From positions 1,472,255 through 1,536,254 of the forward strand of contig NZ_LR733817.1 of the NCBI RefSeq assembly GCF_902506165.1: 64,000 nucleotides of DNA. Direction: 5' to 3'. Numbering within the stretch: position 1 is the stretch's first letter; each line of letters opens with the position of its first letter. This stretch comes from Bosea sp. 29B. GTDB taxonomy: Bacteria; Pseudomonadota; Alphaproteobacteria; Rhizobiales; Beijerinckiaceae. Positions 34,163 through 41,813 of the stretch are shown here, piece by piece. The position numbers and the translations under genes are program-made. Under the pieces are notes generated by a model, which saw only the letters and a program-made list of their open reading frames with translations, was not told where the DNA came from and did no database searches.

Positions 34163-35098
34163 ATGCTTCGCCTGCCTGCCCTCCTCGCCGCGCTCCTGAT
34201 TGCCACCGCCGCCATCGCCGAGCCTGATGCCGAGCCGCCGGCCTCCGCTGCTGGCGTCGCCACGCCGCCGCCGTTCGTGCTGAAGGGAACCGAGGTCAGG
34301 ACGATCCGGGCCAAGGCGTTGCAGCGCGACTACGAGATCTTCGTCAGCCTGCCGGAGTCCTATCAGAGCCAGCCGCGGCGGCGCTTCCCGGTGCTGTTCG
34401 TCACCGACGCCGACTACGCCTTCCCGCTGGTGCGCAGCATTGCGCGCCGGGTCGGCAACCGGGCCAAGGGGCTGGAGGAGTTCATCCTGGTCGGCCTCTC
34501 CTACTCGGTCGGCGACACGCCCGAATACAGCCGCCGGCGCGACTACACGCCGACGCCGAATGGCGAGAAGACGCGCGACCCGTCCGGCAAACCGCCGGTC
34601 TTCGGCGAGGCGGAAGGCTATCGTCGCTTCCTCTCCGAGGAGCTGATGCCCTTCGTCGCCGCGACCTACCGCACCGACACGACCCGCAGCATCTATGCCG
34701 GTCACTCCTATGGCGGACTGTTCGGCCTCCATGTCCTGCTGACCGAGCCGAGACTGTTCTCGCACTACATCATCGGCAGCCCCTCGCTCTGGTTCGACCA
34801 GAAGGTGCTGTTCCAGCGTGAGCGCGCCTATGCTGAGGCCAACAAGGAGCTGAAGGCGAATGTGCTGATGGCGATCGCCTCCTATGAGACGATCGACAAG
34901 GCTTCGGGCGATCCGCGCTACAACGGCAAGACCGACATGATCGCCGACCTCAGGGAGTTCGAGCAGGCGCTGCGCTCGCGTAATTATCCGGGCTTGAAGC
35001 TCTTGACCGAGATCATCCCCGGCGAGGACCATCTCACCGTCTTCCCGGCGATCGTCACGCGCGGCCTGCTCTGGGCTCTGCCGGCGAAGCGGGATTAG
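34163..35098 (+). CDS. Secreted alpha/beta-hydrolase esterase (Fes/EstD-like, pfam Esterase)
   Basis: A 311-aa protein with a signal peptide (about 1-19). The fold is of the esterase D/enterochelin-esterase group: REYEIFVSLPESY-like start, PVLFVTDADYAF, the nucleophile motif GHSYGG with S182, and a late GEDHLTVFP holding the catalytic histidine. The start at 34163 has GGAG 10 nt upstream; a longer upstream frame is not supported. It lies 62 bp after soxA on the same strand, so it may be part of that operon, but a link to sulfur oxidation is not obvious. A siderophore or other ester is the usual substrate. Confidence 0.8.
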   Translation: MLRLPALLAALLIATAAIAEPDAEPPASAAGVATPPPFVLKGTEVRTIRAKALQRDYEIFVSLPESYQSQPRRRFPVLFVTDADYAFPLVRSIARRVGNRAKGLEEFILVGLSYSVGDTPEYSRRRDYTPTPNGEKTRDPSGKPPVFGEAEGYRRFLSEELMPFVAATYRTDTTRSIYAGHSYGGLFGLHVLLTEPRLFSHYIIGSPSLWFDQKVLFQRERAYAEANKELKANVLMAIASYETIDKASGDPRYNGKTDMIADLREFEQALRSRNYPGLKLLTEIIPGEDHLTVFPAIVTRGLLWALPAKRD

Positions 35099-35118
35099 AG
35101 CGCAATCACACCACAAGA

Positions 35119-35231
35119 TCATCCCGGGCGACCGCAGGGAGACCCGGGATCCATTCCTGAACCTCTCTCGGAAAGGCTCCGGAATGGATCCCGGATCGGC
35201 GCGGCTACGCCGCTTGTCCGGGATGACCATG
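35119..35231 (-). repeat. Dispersed palindromic repeat, family B, copy 2 (inverted)
   Basis: The reverse complement of this block aligns almost end to end with the start of the window (1-113). The internal palindrome ATCCATTCC...GGAATGGAT is at about 35150-35189, flanked by hairpins built on CCCGGG and on GCGGC(T)ACGCCGC. It fills the gap between the convergent esterase and ROK-like genes and may act as their shared terminator. Confidence 0.78.
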
Positions 35232-35248
35232 ATGGGTGAGAATGACGA

Positions 35249-36358
35249 TCAATCCTTCTTGTCCTTGCCGTTCTTCGGCTTGTCCTTGCCCCGGCTCTTC
35301 GGCTTCACCCGATTGTGGAAGCTGGCATTGCCGAGCCCGGTGCCGATGGTCAGCACCGCCCAGTGCTCGACATCCTGCATGAACGGCAATTCGCTCAGCC
35401 CCTGAACGACGGCGTCGTTGTGCATGGTGACGACGGTGTCGTGCTCGCCGATCTCCGGCGCCATCTCGCGGATGCTCTCGACCAGGTTGAAGCGGCTGCT
35501 CGACCAGTTGCCCGGCAGGTTCTGGGCGCCACGGTCGATCGCGCCGTCAGGCTCGATCAGGCCGGGGCAGCCGACGCCGATGAAGGGCGCGACGCGCAAA
35601 CCTTCCTTGCCGGCGTGCGCGATCTGCTCGCGCAGCATCTTGCCAAGCCGCTTCACCGCCTCTTCGCGGCTCGGCTCCTCATCGGCATGGCGCCAGAGCT
35701 CGGTTTCCCAGACCCGCGCCTTGCTGAGGTCTGAGGCCTTGTCCTGGCGCAGCTCGACGATGCCCGCCCGGATGTTCGAGCCGCCGATGTCGACGGCGAC
35801 CAGGCTGTCATAGGCCTCGAAGATCCATTTCGGCGCGAGATGGGCACTGCCGACCAGCCCGGCCTCGTCGGGATGATGGCGCACCGGCATCAGCTCGATT
35901 GTATAGCCTTCGGTCTGCAGGATGATGCCGGCCCGCGCGATCGCGAGCTCGCCGATCCGGCTCTGGCGGAAGCCGCCGCCGACGACGATCCGCTCGACCG
36001 GGCTCCAGGCCTTCTGGCGCAGGAAGCGCCGGATCACGAAGGCGAGCGACTGGGCGAAGCGCTCGACTGCCGAGAGCACCAGCGCCGCCTCGCGCGCCTC
36101 GCCCTCGGTGAGAAGCTTGTCGAGTTCCGATTTGCTCGGCGTCTTGCCGGCCTTCGCCAGCGGGTCCTCGCCAGTTTCAGCCAGATGGCTGCGCAATTCG
36201 GCGAGATGGTCCATGAAGGCGCTGCGGCTCGCCTTGTCGCCAAGGAAGCCGTCGCCGTCGCGGATTTCGAGATTGTAGCTGGTGACGATGACCGAGGGCA
36301 GCTCCTGCGCTCCATGCGGCCCGGTCGCGTTCGTCTTGCTCGCAGTGGCCACTGCCAT
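35249..36358 (-). CDS. ROK-family (sugar kinase/regulator) protein with circularly permuted motif order
   Basis: A 369-aa protein that contains all main ROK landmarks but in rotated order. Residues about 85-175 look like the usual C-terminal end of a ROK kinase (ERIVVGGGFRQS at 122-133, DEAGLVGSAH at 164-173). Only then comes the normal N-terminal phosphate-1 loop AVDIGGSNIRAG (188-199), GVGCPGLIE (261-269), the catalytic-Asp motif HNDAVVQGLSE (N314, D315) and GTGLG (339-343). The chain ends soon after in a Lys-rich tail. The zinc motif CxCGxxGC, which normally follows GTGxG, is absent. ATG at 36358 is used. It is probably a sugar kinase relative; activity is unknown. Confidence 0.8.
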   Translation of the reverse strand: MAVATASKTNATGPHGAQELPSVIVTSYNLEIRDGDGFLGDKASRSAFMDHLAELRSHLAETGEDPLAKAGKTPSKSELDKLLTEGEAREAALVLSAVERFAQSLAFVIRRFLRQKAWSPVERIVVGGGFRQSRIGELAIARAGIILQTEGYTIELMPVRHHPDEAGLVGSAHLAPKWIFEAYDSLVAVDIGGSNIRAGIVELRQDKASDLSKARVWETELWRHADEEPSREEAVKRLGKMLREQIAHAGKEGLRVAPFIGVGCPGLIEPDGAIDRGAQNLPGNWSSSRFNLVESIREMAPEIGEHDTVVTMHNDAVVQGLSELPFMQDVEHWAVLTIGTGLGNASFHNRVKPKSRGKDKPKNGKDKKD

Positions 36359-36542
36359 CGCATCCCCCCGCATTGAAAGCACCGGGGGGAGAACGAGCGA
36401 ACGCCCCCGACGGTTCCTGCGCCGCGCCGCCGCATGCCCCGCCTGCGCTGCGGGCGGGGCCATTCAACCTGCTGGCGATTGACCGCGCCCCGCCGTTTCG
36501 CCTCCATAGCCGGCGGCCGGTTCGCGGCCTGGGGGATGATAG

Positions 36543-37022
36543 ATGCTCGAAGTGATCGGCCGCTCGCTTGCGATCGGCATCGGCGCGACCGCCTTGCTCG
36601 ATCTCTGGGCGATCTTCCTCAACCGGGCCTTCGGCATCCCGCTGGCGAACTGGGCGATGGTCGGGCGCTGGTTCGCCTATCTGCCGCGCGGGCGCTTCAC
36701 GCACGACACCATCGCCGACACGCCGCCGGTCTCGAACGAGCTCGCGATCGGCTGGATCATGCACTACCTGATCGGCGCCCTCTTCGCCGCGATCGTCATC
36801 ATGATCTGGGGCCTCGACTGGGCCCGCAATCCGACGCTGTTGCCCGCCCTGATCGTCGGCATCGTCACCGTCGGCTGCGGCTGGTTCATCCTGCAGCCCG
36901 GCATGGGCTTCGGCCTTGCTGCCAGCAAGCGGCCCAATGCCAACCAGGTCCGTCTGATCGGCCTGATCAACCACGTCGTCTTCGGCTTAAGCCTCTGGCT
37001 CGCCGCGCTGCTGATGCGCTGA
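36543..37022 (+). CDS. DUF2938 family integral membrane protein
   Basis: A 159-aa protein with four predicted membrane segments: IGIGATALLDLWAIFL, IMHYLIGALFAAIVIMIWG, LIVGIVTVGCGWFILQPG and LINHVVFGLSLWLAALL. The pattern and size fit DUF2938, a family with no known role. The charged loop after segment 1 contains RWFAYLPRGRFTHDTI. The amidohydrolase gene follows after 38 bp on the same strand and may be co-transcribed. It is divergent from the ROK-like gene across a 184-bp gap. Confidence 0.8.
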   Translation: MLEVIGRSLAIGIGATALLDLWAIFLNRAFGIPLANWAMVGRWFAYLPRGRFTHDTIADTPPVSNELAIGWIMHYLIGALFAAIVIMIWGLDWARNPTLLPALIVGIVTVGCGWFILQPGMGFGLAASKRPNANQVRLIGLINHVVFGLSLWLAALLMR

Positions 37023-37060
37023 CCGCACCAATTAAGACTTCAATCGTAAGGACCAAGCTT

Positions 37061-38296
37061 ATGGCCGCGACCCTGTTCCAGAATGCCCGCATCGTCGACG
37101 GCACCACCTCCGAGCGTGGCGCGCCGGTCTCCGTCCTGGTCGAGGGCGGGCTGATCCGCGAGGTCGGCAAGAGCGTGCGCTCCGACAAGGCCAGGGTGAT
37201 CGACCTCAAGGGCCGCACGCTGATGCCGGGCCTGATCGACGCCCATGTCCACGTCATTGCCGGCCTCGCCGATCTCGGCCGCAACGCCGCTTTGCCGGAT
37301 TCGCTGGTGACGGTTCGTTCGCTGGTGATCATGCGCGAGATGCTGCTGCGCGGCTTCACCACGGTGCGCGATGTCGGCGGCGCCGATTTCGGCCTGAAGC
37401 AGGCGACCGAGGAGCACGATTTCCCGACGCCGCGCCTCGTCATTTCCGGCAAGGCGCTGAGCCAGACCGGCGGTCATGCCGATTTCCGTGGCCGCTACGA
37501 CGACAGGCTCGCGCCGGGCACGCGCCACCGCCTCGGCGCGCTCGGCCGCATCTGTGACGGCGAGGCCGAAGTTCGCCGCGCCGCCCGCGAGGAGCTCAAG
37601 GGCGGCGCCGACTTCATCAAGATCATGGCCAATGGCGGCTGCGCCTCGCCGACCGACCCGATCCATTTCCTCGGCTTCTCCGTCGGCGAGCTCGAAGCGG
37701 TGGTCGAGGAGGCCCGCATGGCCGGAACCTATGTCTCTGCCCATGTCTATACCGACGAAGCCATCCGCCGCTGCGTCGAGGCCGGCGTCCATTCGCTGGA
37801 GCATTGCAACCTGATCAAGGCCGAAACCGCCAAGCTCGCGGCCAGGAACGGCGCGGTCGCCGTGCCGACGCTCGTCACCTATGACAAGCTCGCCAGCGAA
37901 GGCGGCAAGCTCGGCTTCCCGCCCGATTCCGTCGCCAAGGTCGAGTTCGTCCGCGCCGCCGGCATGGAATCGCTCGCCATCATGAAGCAGGCCAGGCTCG
38001 CCATGGCCTATGGCAGCGACCTGCTCGGCGAGATGCACCGGCACCAGTCGGAGGAGTTCGTCATCCGCGGCCGTGCTCTGCCGGCGCATGAGGTGATCGG
38101 CTCCGCCACCCATGTCGCAGCCAAGCTGCTCAAGCTCGAGGGCAAGATCGGCACGGTCACGCCCGGCGCCTATGCCGACCTGATCGTCGTCGACGGCGAC
38201 CCGCTGCAGGATCTGTCGCTGCTGACCCGTCAGGGCCGGCACATGCCTGCCATCATGAAGGCCGGCGCCTTCATCAAGCGCGCTCGGCTGGATTGA
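37061..38296 (+). CDS. Metal-dependent amidohydrolase (imidazolonepropionase/prolidase-like)
   Basis: A 411-aa cytoplasmic hydrolase of the amidohydrolase superfamily. Metal and catalytic residues are visible: HVH (H62, H64) in LIDAHVHV, the lysine in FIKIMANGG that bridges two metals, histidines in SAHVYTD and SLEHCN, and the aspartate in YGSDLL. The C-terminal GTVTPGAYADLIVVDGDPL closes the small beta-sandwich domain. This resembles the Sgx9260-type Xaa-Pro/Xaa-Arg carboxypeptidase group, but substrates vary widely. The start has AAGGA upstream. A methyltransferase-like gene follows 7 bp later. Confidence 0.85.
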   Translation: MAATLFQNARIVDGTTSERGAPVSVLVEGGLIREVGKSVRSDKARVIDLKGRTLMPGLIDAHVHVIAGLADLGRNAALPDSLVTVRSLVIMREMLLRGFTTVRDVGGADFGLKQATEEHDFPTPRLVISGKALSQTGGHADFRGRYDDRLAPGTRHRLGALGRICDGEAEVRRAAREELKGGADFIKIMANGGCASPTDPIHFLGFSVGELEAVVEEARMAGTYVSAHVYTDEAIRRCVEAGVHSLEHCNLIKAETAKLAARNGAVAVPTLVTYDKLASEGGKLGFPPDSVAKVEFVRAAGMESLAIMKQARLAMAYGSDLLGEMHRHQSEEFVIRGRALPAHEVIGSATHVAAKLLKLEGKIGTVTPGAYADLIVVDGDPLQDLSLLTRQGRHMPAIMKAGAFIKRARLD

Positions 38297-38303
38297 GGCG
38301 GGC

Positions 38304-39029
38304 ATGAAGCCCTGGACGCAGCTCGACGCCGCCCCGATTCCTGGCGGCGGCACGCTGAAACTGATGCGCCGCGGCGAGGAGGAATTCTCGATCACGCTCG
38401 GCCATAACGAGCTGATGAACTCGCGCCTCAAGGGCTCGGAAGAGGCGCTGGCGAGCCTCGCCATCGACAGGATCGGGCCGCGCCCAGGCCTACGCCTGCT
38501 GATCGGCGGGCTCGGCATGGGCTTCACGCTGCGGGCAGCGCTCGCCGCGCTTCCGGCCGATGCCGAGATCGTCGTCGCCGAATTGATCCCGGCGGTGATC
38601 GCCTGGGCGCGCGGCCCGCTCGCGGCGATCTTCGCCGGCTGCCTCGACGATCCGCGCGTCAGCGTTCGCGAGGCCGACGTCGTGGCTGCCATCCGCGAAG
38701 GGCAGAGCCGCTACGATGCGATCCTGCTCGATGTCGACAACGGCCCGGACGGGCTGATGGTCGAAGCCAATGACCAGCTCTACGACCATACCGGCCTTGC
38801 TTATGCGAAGGCCGCGCTGCGGCCGGGCGGCGTGCTCGCGGTCTGGTCGGCGGGTCCCGACCGGAACTTCACCCAGTGCCTGCGCCAGGCTGGCTTTGCC
38901 GTCGAGGAAAAGACGGTGCGTGCCCGGGCCGGTGCGGGCGGCGCCAAGCACATGATCTGGCTCGCTGCCCCCAAGGGAAACGCGACTGCCGCGCAGCCCA
39001 CTCGCTCGTCGGGAAGCAGGCGGCGCTAG
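38304..39029 (+). CDS. Spermidine-synthase-like SAM-dependent protein
   Basis: A 241-aa Rossmann-fold protein. It has a glycine motif LLIGGLGMGFTLRAAL, the acidic VVAELIPAVIAWARG strand end and ILLDVDNGPDGLM in place of the spermidine synthase LLLDVDNGPxxL pattern seen in many 'spermine/spermidine synthase family' proteins. The N-terminal beta-hairpin region is short, so it is probably not a true polyamine synthase but a related methyltransferase-like enzyme. The stop lies inside a large palindrome shared with the convergent racemase gene. Confidence 0.75.
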   Translation: MKPWTQLDAAPIPGGGTLKLMRRGEEEFSITLGHNELMNSRLKGSEEALASLAIDRIGPRPGLRLLIGGLGMGFTLRAALAALPADAEIVVAELIPAVIAWARGPLAAIFAGCLDDPRVSVREADVVAAIREGQSRYDAILLDVDNGPDGLMVEANDQLYDHTGLAYAKAALRPGGVLAVWSAGPDRNFTQCLRQAGFAVEEKTVRARAGAGGAKHMIWLAAPKGNATAAQPTRSSGSRRR

Positions 39030-39091
39030 AGCCAAAGTGAGAGCCGGATCCGATCAGATTGATTCAATCTGATCGGATCCGGCTCTAGCGC
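39023..39091. terminator. Large perfect palindrome between convergent genes (bidirectional terminator or repeat)
   Basis: A 47-bp palindrome spans 39040-39086 with 23-bp perfect arms around a single central T (39063); the arms read AGAGCCGGATCC then GATCAGATTGA. A further copy of the outer arm, GCGCTAGAGCC at 39023-39033, can pair with GGCTCTAGCGC at 39081-39091. Both convergent stop codons lie in these arms: TAG at 39027-39029 on the plus strand and CTA at 39085-39087 for the minus-strand gene. No T-run is present, but the stem is very stable. Confidence 0.8.
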
Positions 39092-39828
39092 TCGCCCAGC
39101 AGACGCGCCAAGCTGGCCGAAAGCCCAATGCTGGGCACAGGCGCCGGCAGCGCCAGGTCGCCTTGAACCGGTTTGGGCGGCGGATTGCGCGCCGCGTCGA
39201 GCACCGCGGCGAAGCCTGCCTGCACCGAGCAGATCACCGGCACGCCGACCTGGGGCTGCACGCGCGCCGCGAGGCCGGCGAGCCCGGCGCCGCCGAGGAT
39301 CACCGCCTGCGCTCCATCGCGCGCGACCGTCCGTCGGCAAGCTTCGGCTAGAAGCGCGATCGAGCCATCGGGATCGGCCGCGATGTCGCCGCCGGTCGGC
39401 GCCACCGTCTCGACGGCGGCGAGCCTTCCGTCGAGCCCGAGTGCAGCGGTGAACTCGGTCAGGATCGGTCCCCAGCGCTCGCCGCCGGTGACAATCGAAA
39501 AGCATCCGCCTTGCGCCGCCGCCTGCCGGCAAGCCGCTTCGGCCATGCCGACCACCGGCACGCCTGCGATCTCCTTCAGCGCCATCAGCCCGGGATCGCC
39601 GAAGCAGGCGAGATAGACGGCGTCGCACCCGGCGCCGTGCTCGGCGAAGGCGTCGAGCGCCGCATGGCCGGCAATGGCGCCGGCGCTGCGGCTCGAGATG
39701 TAGCGCGCGCCGAAACGGCCGGTCGCCGGCACGAGCTCGACATCGGCAGGTGTCATCGGCGCCAGCACGCGCAGGACCAACTCGGTCATCTCGGCGCTGG
39801 TGTTCGGATTGAGGACGAGGATGCGCAA
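39085..39828 (-). CDS. Asp/Glu/hydantoin racemase family protein
   Basis: A 247-aa enzyme of the aspartate/glutamate racemase superfamily. It opens with RILVLNPNTSAEMT, typical of hydantoin racemases. The two catalytic cysteines are expected in YLACFGDPGLMALKE and in the late segment VPVICSVQAGF. GVPVVGMAEAAC is a further family stretch. The family opening is reached from a TTG at 39828, which is taken as start although the ribosome site is weak; an ATG at 39945 would add 39 residues without family support. No hydantoinase or carbamoylase gene is adjacent. Confidence 0.78.
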   Translation of the reverse strand: MRILVLNPNTSAEMTELVLRVLAPMTPADVELVPATGRFGARYISSRSAGAIAGHAALDAFAEHGAGCDAVYLACFGDPGLMALKEIAGVPVVGMAEAACRQAAAQGGCFSIVTGGERWGPILTEFTAALGLDGRLAAVETVAPTGGDIAADPDGSIALLAEACRRTVARDGAQAVILGGAGLAGLAARVQPQVGVPVICSVQAGFAAVLDAARNPPPKPVQGDLALPAPVPSIGLSASLARLLGER

Positions 39829-40057
39829 GATGATCTCAACGGGCGAGAGTTCGCTGCCCCCGAGGTCATCGCTTGAGGACGGCGCTCGCGAGCTTTGACG
39901 CGCCTGCAGCTCCCCGGCAAGAGCAGGCGCCCGCACCTTTCGCATGATCGCCCCGCGACGAGAGCCGGCTTGGCGGGGTCATTCGGTTGCATCGCCCGGA
40001 ACCATCGCCCCCTGCCCGGGTTGCACGCTCGACGGACCCCACATCGGAGTACGACCA

Positions 40058-40246
40058 ATGCCAGCCAAATCGAAGGCGCAGCAGAAGGCAGCCGGCGCCG
40101 CGCTCGCCGCCAAGCGTGGCGACATCCCCAAGAGCAAGCTCAAGGGAGCCTCGAAGTCGATGGCCAAGTCGATGACCGAGAAGGAGCTCGACGAGTTGGC
40201 CTCGACCAAGCGCAAGGGCAAGCCGGAGCACGTGACGAAGCACTGA
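40058..40246 (+). CDS. DUF3008 family small basic protein
   Basis: A 62-aa Lys/Ala-rich protein. It begins PAKSKAQQKAAGAALAAKRG and ends KRKGKPEHVTKH, the pattern of the small DUF3008 family found across Rhizobiales. GGAGT lies 8 nt before the ATG. Abundant lysine suggests nucleic-acid binding or a disordered stress protein, but there is no evidence for either. It is convergent with a GNAT gene, 18 bp away. Confidence 0.8.
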   Translation: MPAKSKAQQKAAGAALAAKRGDIPKSKLKGASKSMAKSMTEKELDELASTKRKGKPEHVTKH

Positions 40247-40264
40247 ACCGCAGGCCGTTCGATC

Positions 40265-40813
40265 TCAGGCCTGGCCCGGTGATGGCGTCCCAGCCGGTCG
40301 GCCGTGCCGGTAGACCAGATCCCCGGGATTCGCCCGGTCTGCACTGGCGTCCAGATGCGCCCCGAGCCGCTCGGCCACCGCGATCGAGCGCTGATTGCGC
40401 GGATCGACATAGCTGACCAGCGTCTCGAGGCCGAGCTGTCCGAAGGCCCAGTCGCGCAGGGCAGCGGCGGCGTCGCTCGCATAGCCCCGCCCCTCATGCC
40501 CGGCATAGATCAGCCAGCCGAGTTCCTTTTCCGGGAAGAGTGGCCCGTGATTGATGCCGACCTGCCCGACGCAAGCCCCGCTTGGCAGGTCGATCATCAA
40601 GGCGCCATGGCCGAACAGCGCCCATTGCGCGACATCATGGCAGAACAGGCCCCAGGAGCCGCGCCGGTCATAGGGACCGCCCATATGCTGCGCCCGCTCT
40701 GAGGCGAGGAAATCGGCGTAATCGGGGAAATCGGCAGCGACCGGCGCACGCAGGATCAGGCGTCCAGTCCGAAGAGTCGGCGGCACAGTCGGTAGCAAGA
40801 TCGACCTCGGCAT
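40265..40813 (-). CDS. GNAT family N-acetyltransferase (RimJ-like)
   Basis: A 182-aa acetyltransferase of the RimJ/RimL subgroup. The start TGRLILRAPVAADFPDYADFLAS and the acetyl-CoA loop region ELGWLIYAGHEGRGYASDAAAAL (the R/QxxGxG/A equivalent is HEGRGYA) are clear. A YVDPRNQRSIAVAERLGA segment is the classical RimJ-type C-terminal motif. It would transfer acetyl to a protein N-terminus or a small amine. A tRNA gene on the same strand lies 59 bp upstream. Confidence 0.87.
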   Translation of the reverse strand: MPRSILLPTVPPTLRTGRLILRAPVAADFPDYADFLASERAQHMGGPYDRRGSWGLFCHDVAQWALFGHGALMIDLPSGACVGQVGINHGPLFPEKELGWLIYAGHEGRGYASDAAAALRDWAFGQLGLETLVSYVDPRNQRSIAVAERLGAHLDASADRANPGDLVYRHGRPAGTPSPGQA

Positions 40814-40871
40814 CGCTGGAAGCGCTCCGCCGATCGGATCGGCAGCCGGCCTTTGCAGCGGAAAAGGAAAC

Positions 40872-40948
<77 letters not shown>

Positions 40949-40976
40949 GCACGTCCTTGCGTTTAGCATAAAGCCG

Positions 40977-41807
40977 ATGCGGGTGAAGCCTCCCTTTGCA
41001 GCGATTGTGGCGTTCCTCGCCTGCATGGCCGTCTCGGCCATGCAGGCGCAGGCGGCGGATGACGCCTGCGCGACGGTGGAAGGGACCGAGCTGGTCCGCC
41101 TCGCCGGCCTCGACCGGCATGGCGACCTGCAGCTCGCCGATGGACGGATCGTCAGGCTCGCCGGGCTGGCGCCGCGGCAGAACGAGACCGAGCGCGAGCA
41201 TTTCGCCACGCAGCTGGCGCGCTGGCACGGCCGCGAGTTCCGGCTGGCGCCGCTCGGCGGCCCGGATCGCTGGGGGCGTCTGCCGGCCCGATTGCTCGCA
41301 GCCGAAGGGACCGATGCGCTCGCCGGCCAACCCGATCTGAGCGCCGCCCTTCTCGCTGCAGGCGCGGCGCGGCGCCTGCCCGAGCCCGGCCTTGCCGCCT
41401 GCAACGAGCTCTGGCGCAAGGCCGAGCCGCGGCAGATGGTTGCCGGCAAGGCCGGCAGCCCCGCGCCGGCCGCAACCCAGGGCAATTTTGCCGCAGTGGC
41501 CTTGCCGGTCATCGACGGCCATGATGCCACCGCGATGAAAGCGCAGGCGGGCCGGATCGTCGTGGTCGAGGGGCGTATCGCTGCCGTGGGCGAGCGGGCC
41601 CAGCGGACCTATCTCAATTTCGAGCGGCGGCGTGGTGCCGGTGGCAGCATCGTTCTGTCGCGCGCGCTCTGGCGTGACTTGCAGCGCAGCGGCTGGACCG
41701 CGTCGGCGCTGACAGGTAAACGCGTGCGCATACACGGCGTGATCGAGGGGCGCGATGGCCTCCTGATCGAGGCGCAGACGCGCAGCGCACTGGAGCTGAT
41801 TGACTAG
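40977..41807 (+). CDS. Secreted SNase-like (thermonuclease-fold) protein with C-terminal OB domain
   Basis: A 276-aa protein with a signal peptide (about 1-26, ending AQAAD). Residues about 35-150 follow the staphylococcal nuclease pattern: GRIVRLAGLAPRQNETE, DRWGRLPARLLA and the ending LAACNELWRKAE. The acidic catalytic motif is not in its usual form, so activity is doubtful. The C-terminal 85 residues look like a nucleic-acid OB fold (VVEGRIAAVGERAQRTYLNF, GKRVRIHGVI). It starts 28 bp from the divergent tRNA gene and is 6 bp before the M48 gene. Confidence 0.72.
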   Translation: MRVKPPFAAIVAFLACMAVSAMQAQAADDACATVEGTELVRLAGLDRHGDLQLADGRIVRLAGLAPRQNETEREHFATQLARWHGREFRLAPLGGPDRWGRLPARLLAAEGTDALAGQPDLSAALLAAGAARRLPEPGLAACNELWRKAEPRQMVAGKAGSPAPAATQGNFAAVALPVIDGHDATAMKAQAGRIVVVEGRIAAVGERAQRTYLNFERRRGAGGSIVLSRALWRDLQRSGWTASALTGKRVRIHGVIEGRDGLLIEAQTRSALELID

Positions 41808-41813
41808 GGGCCG

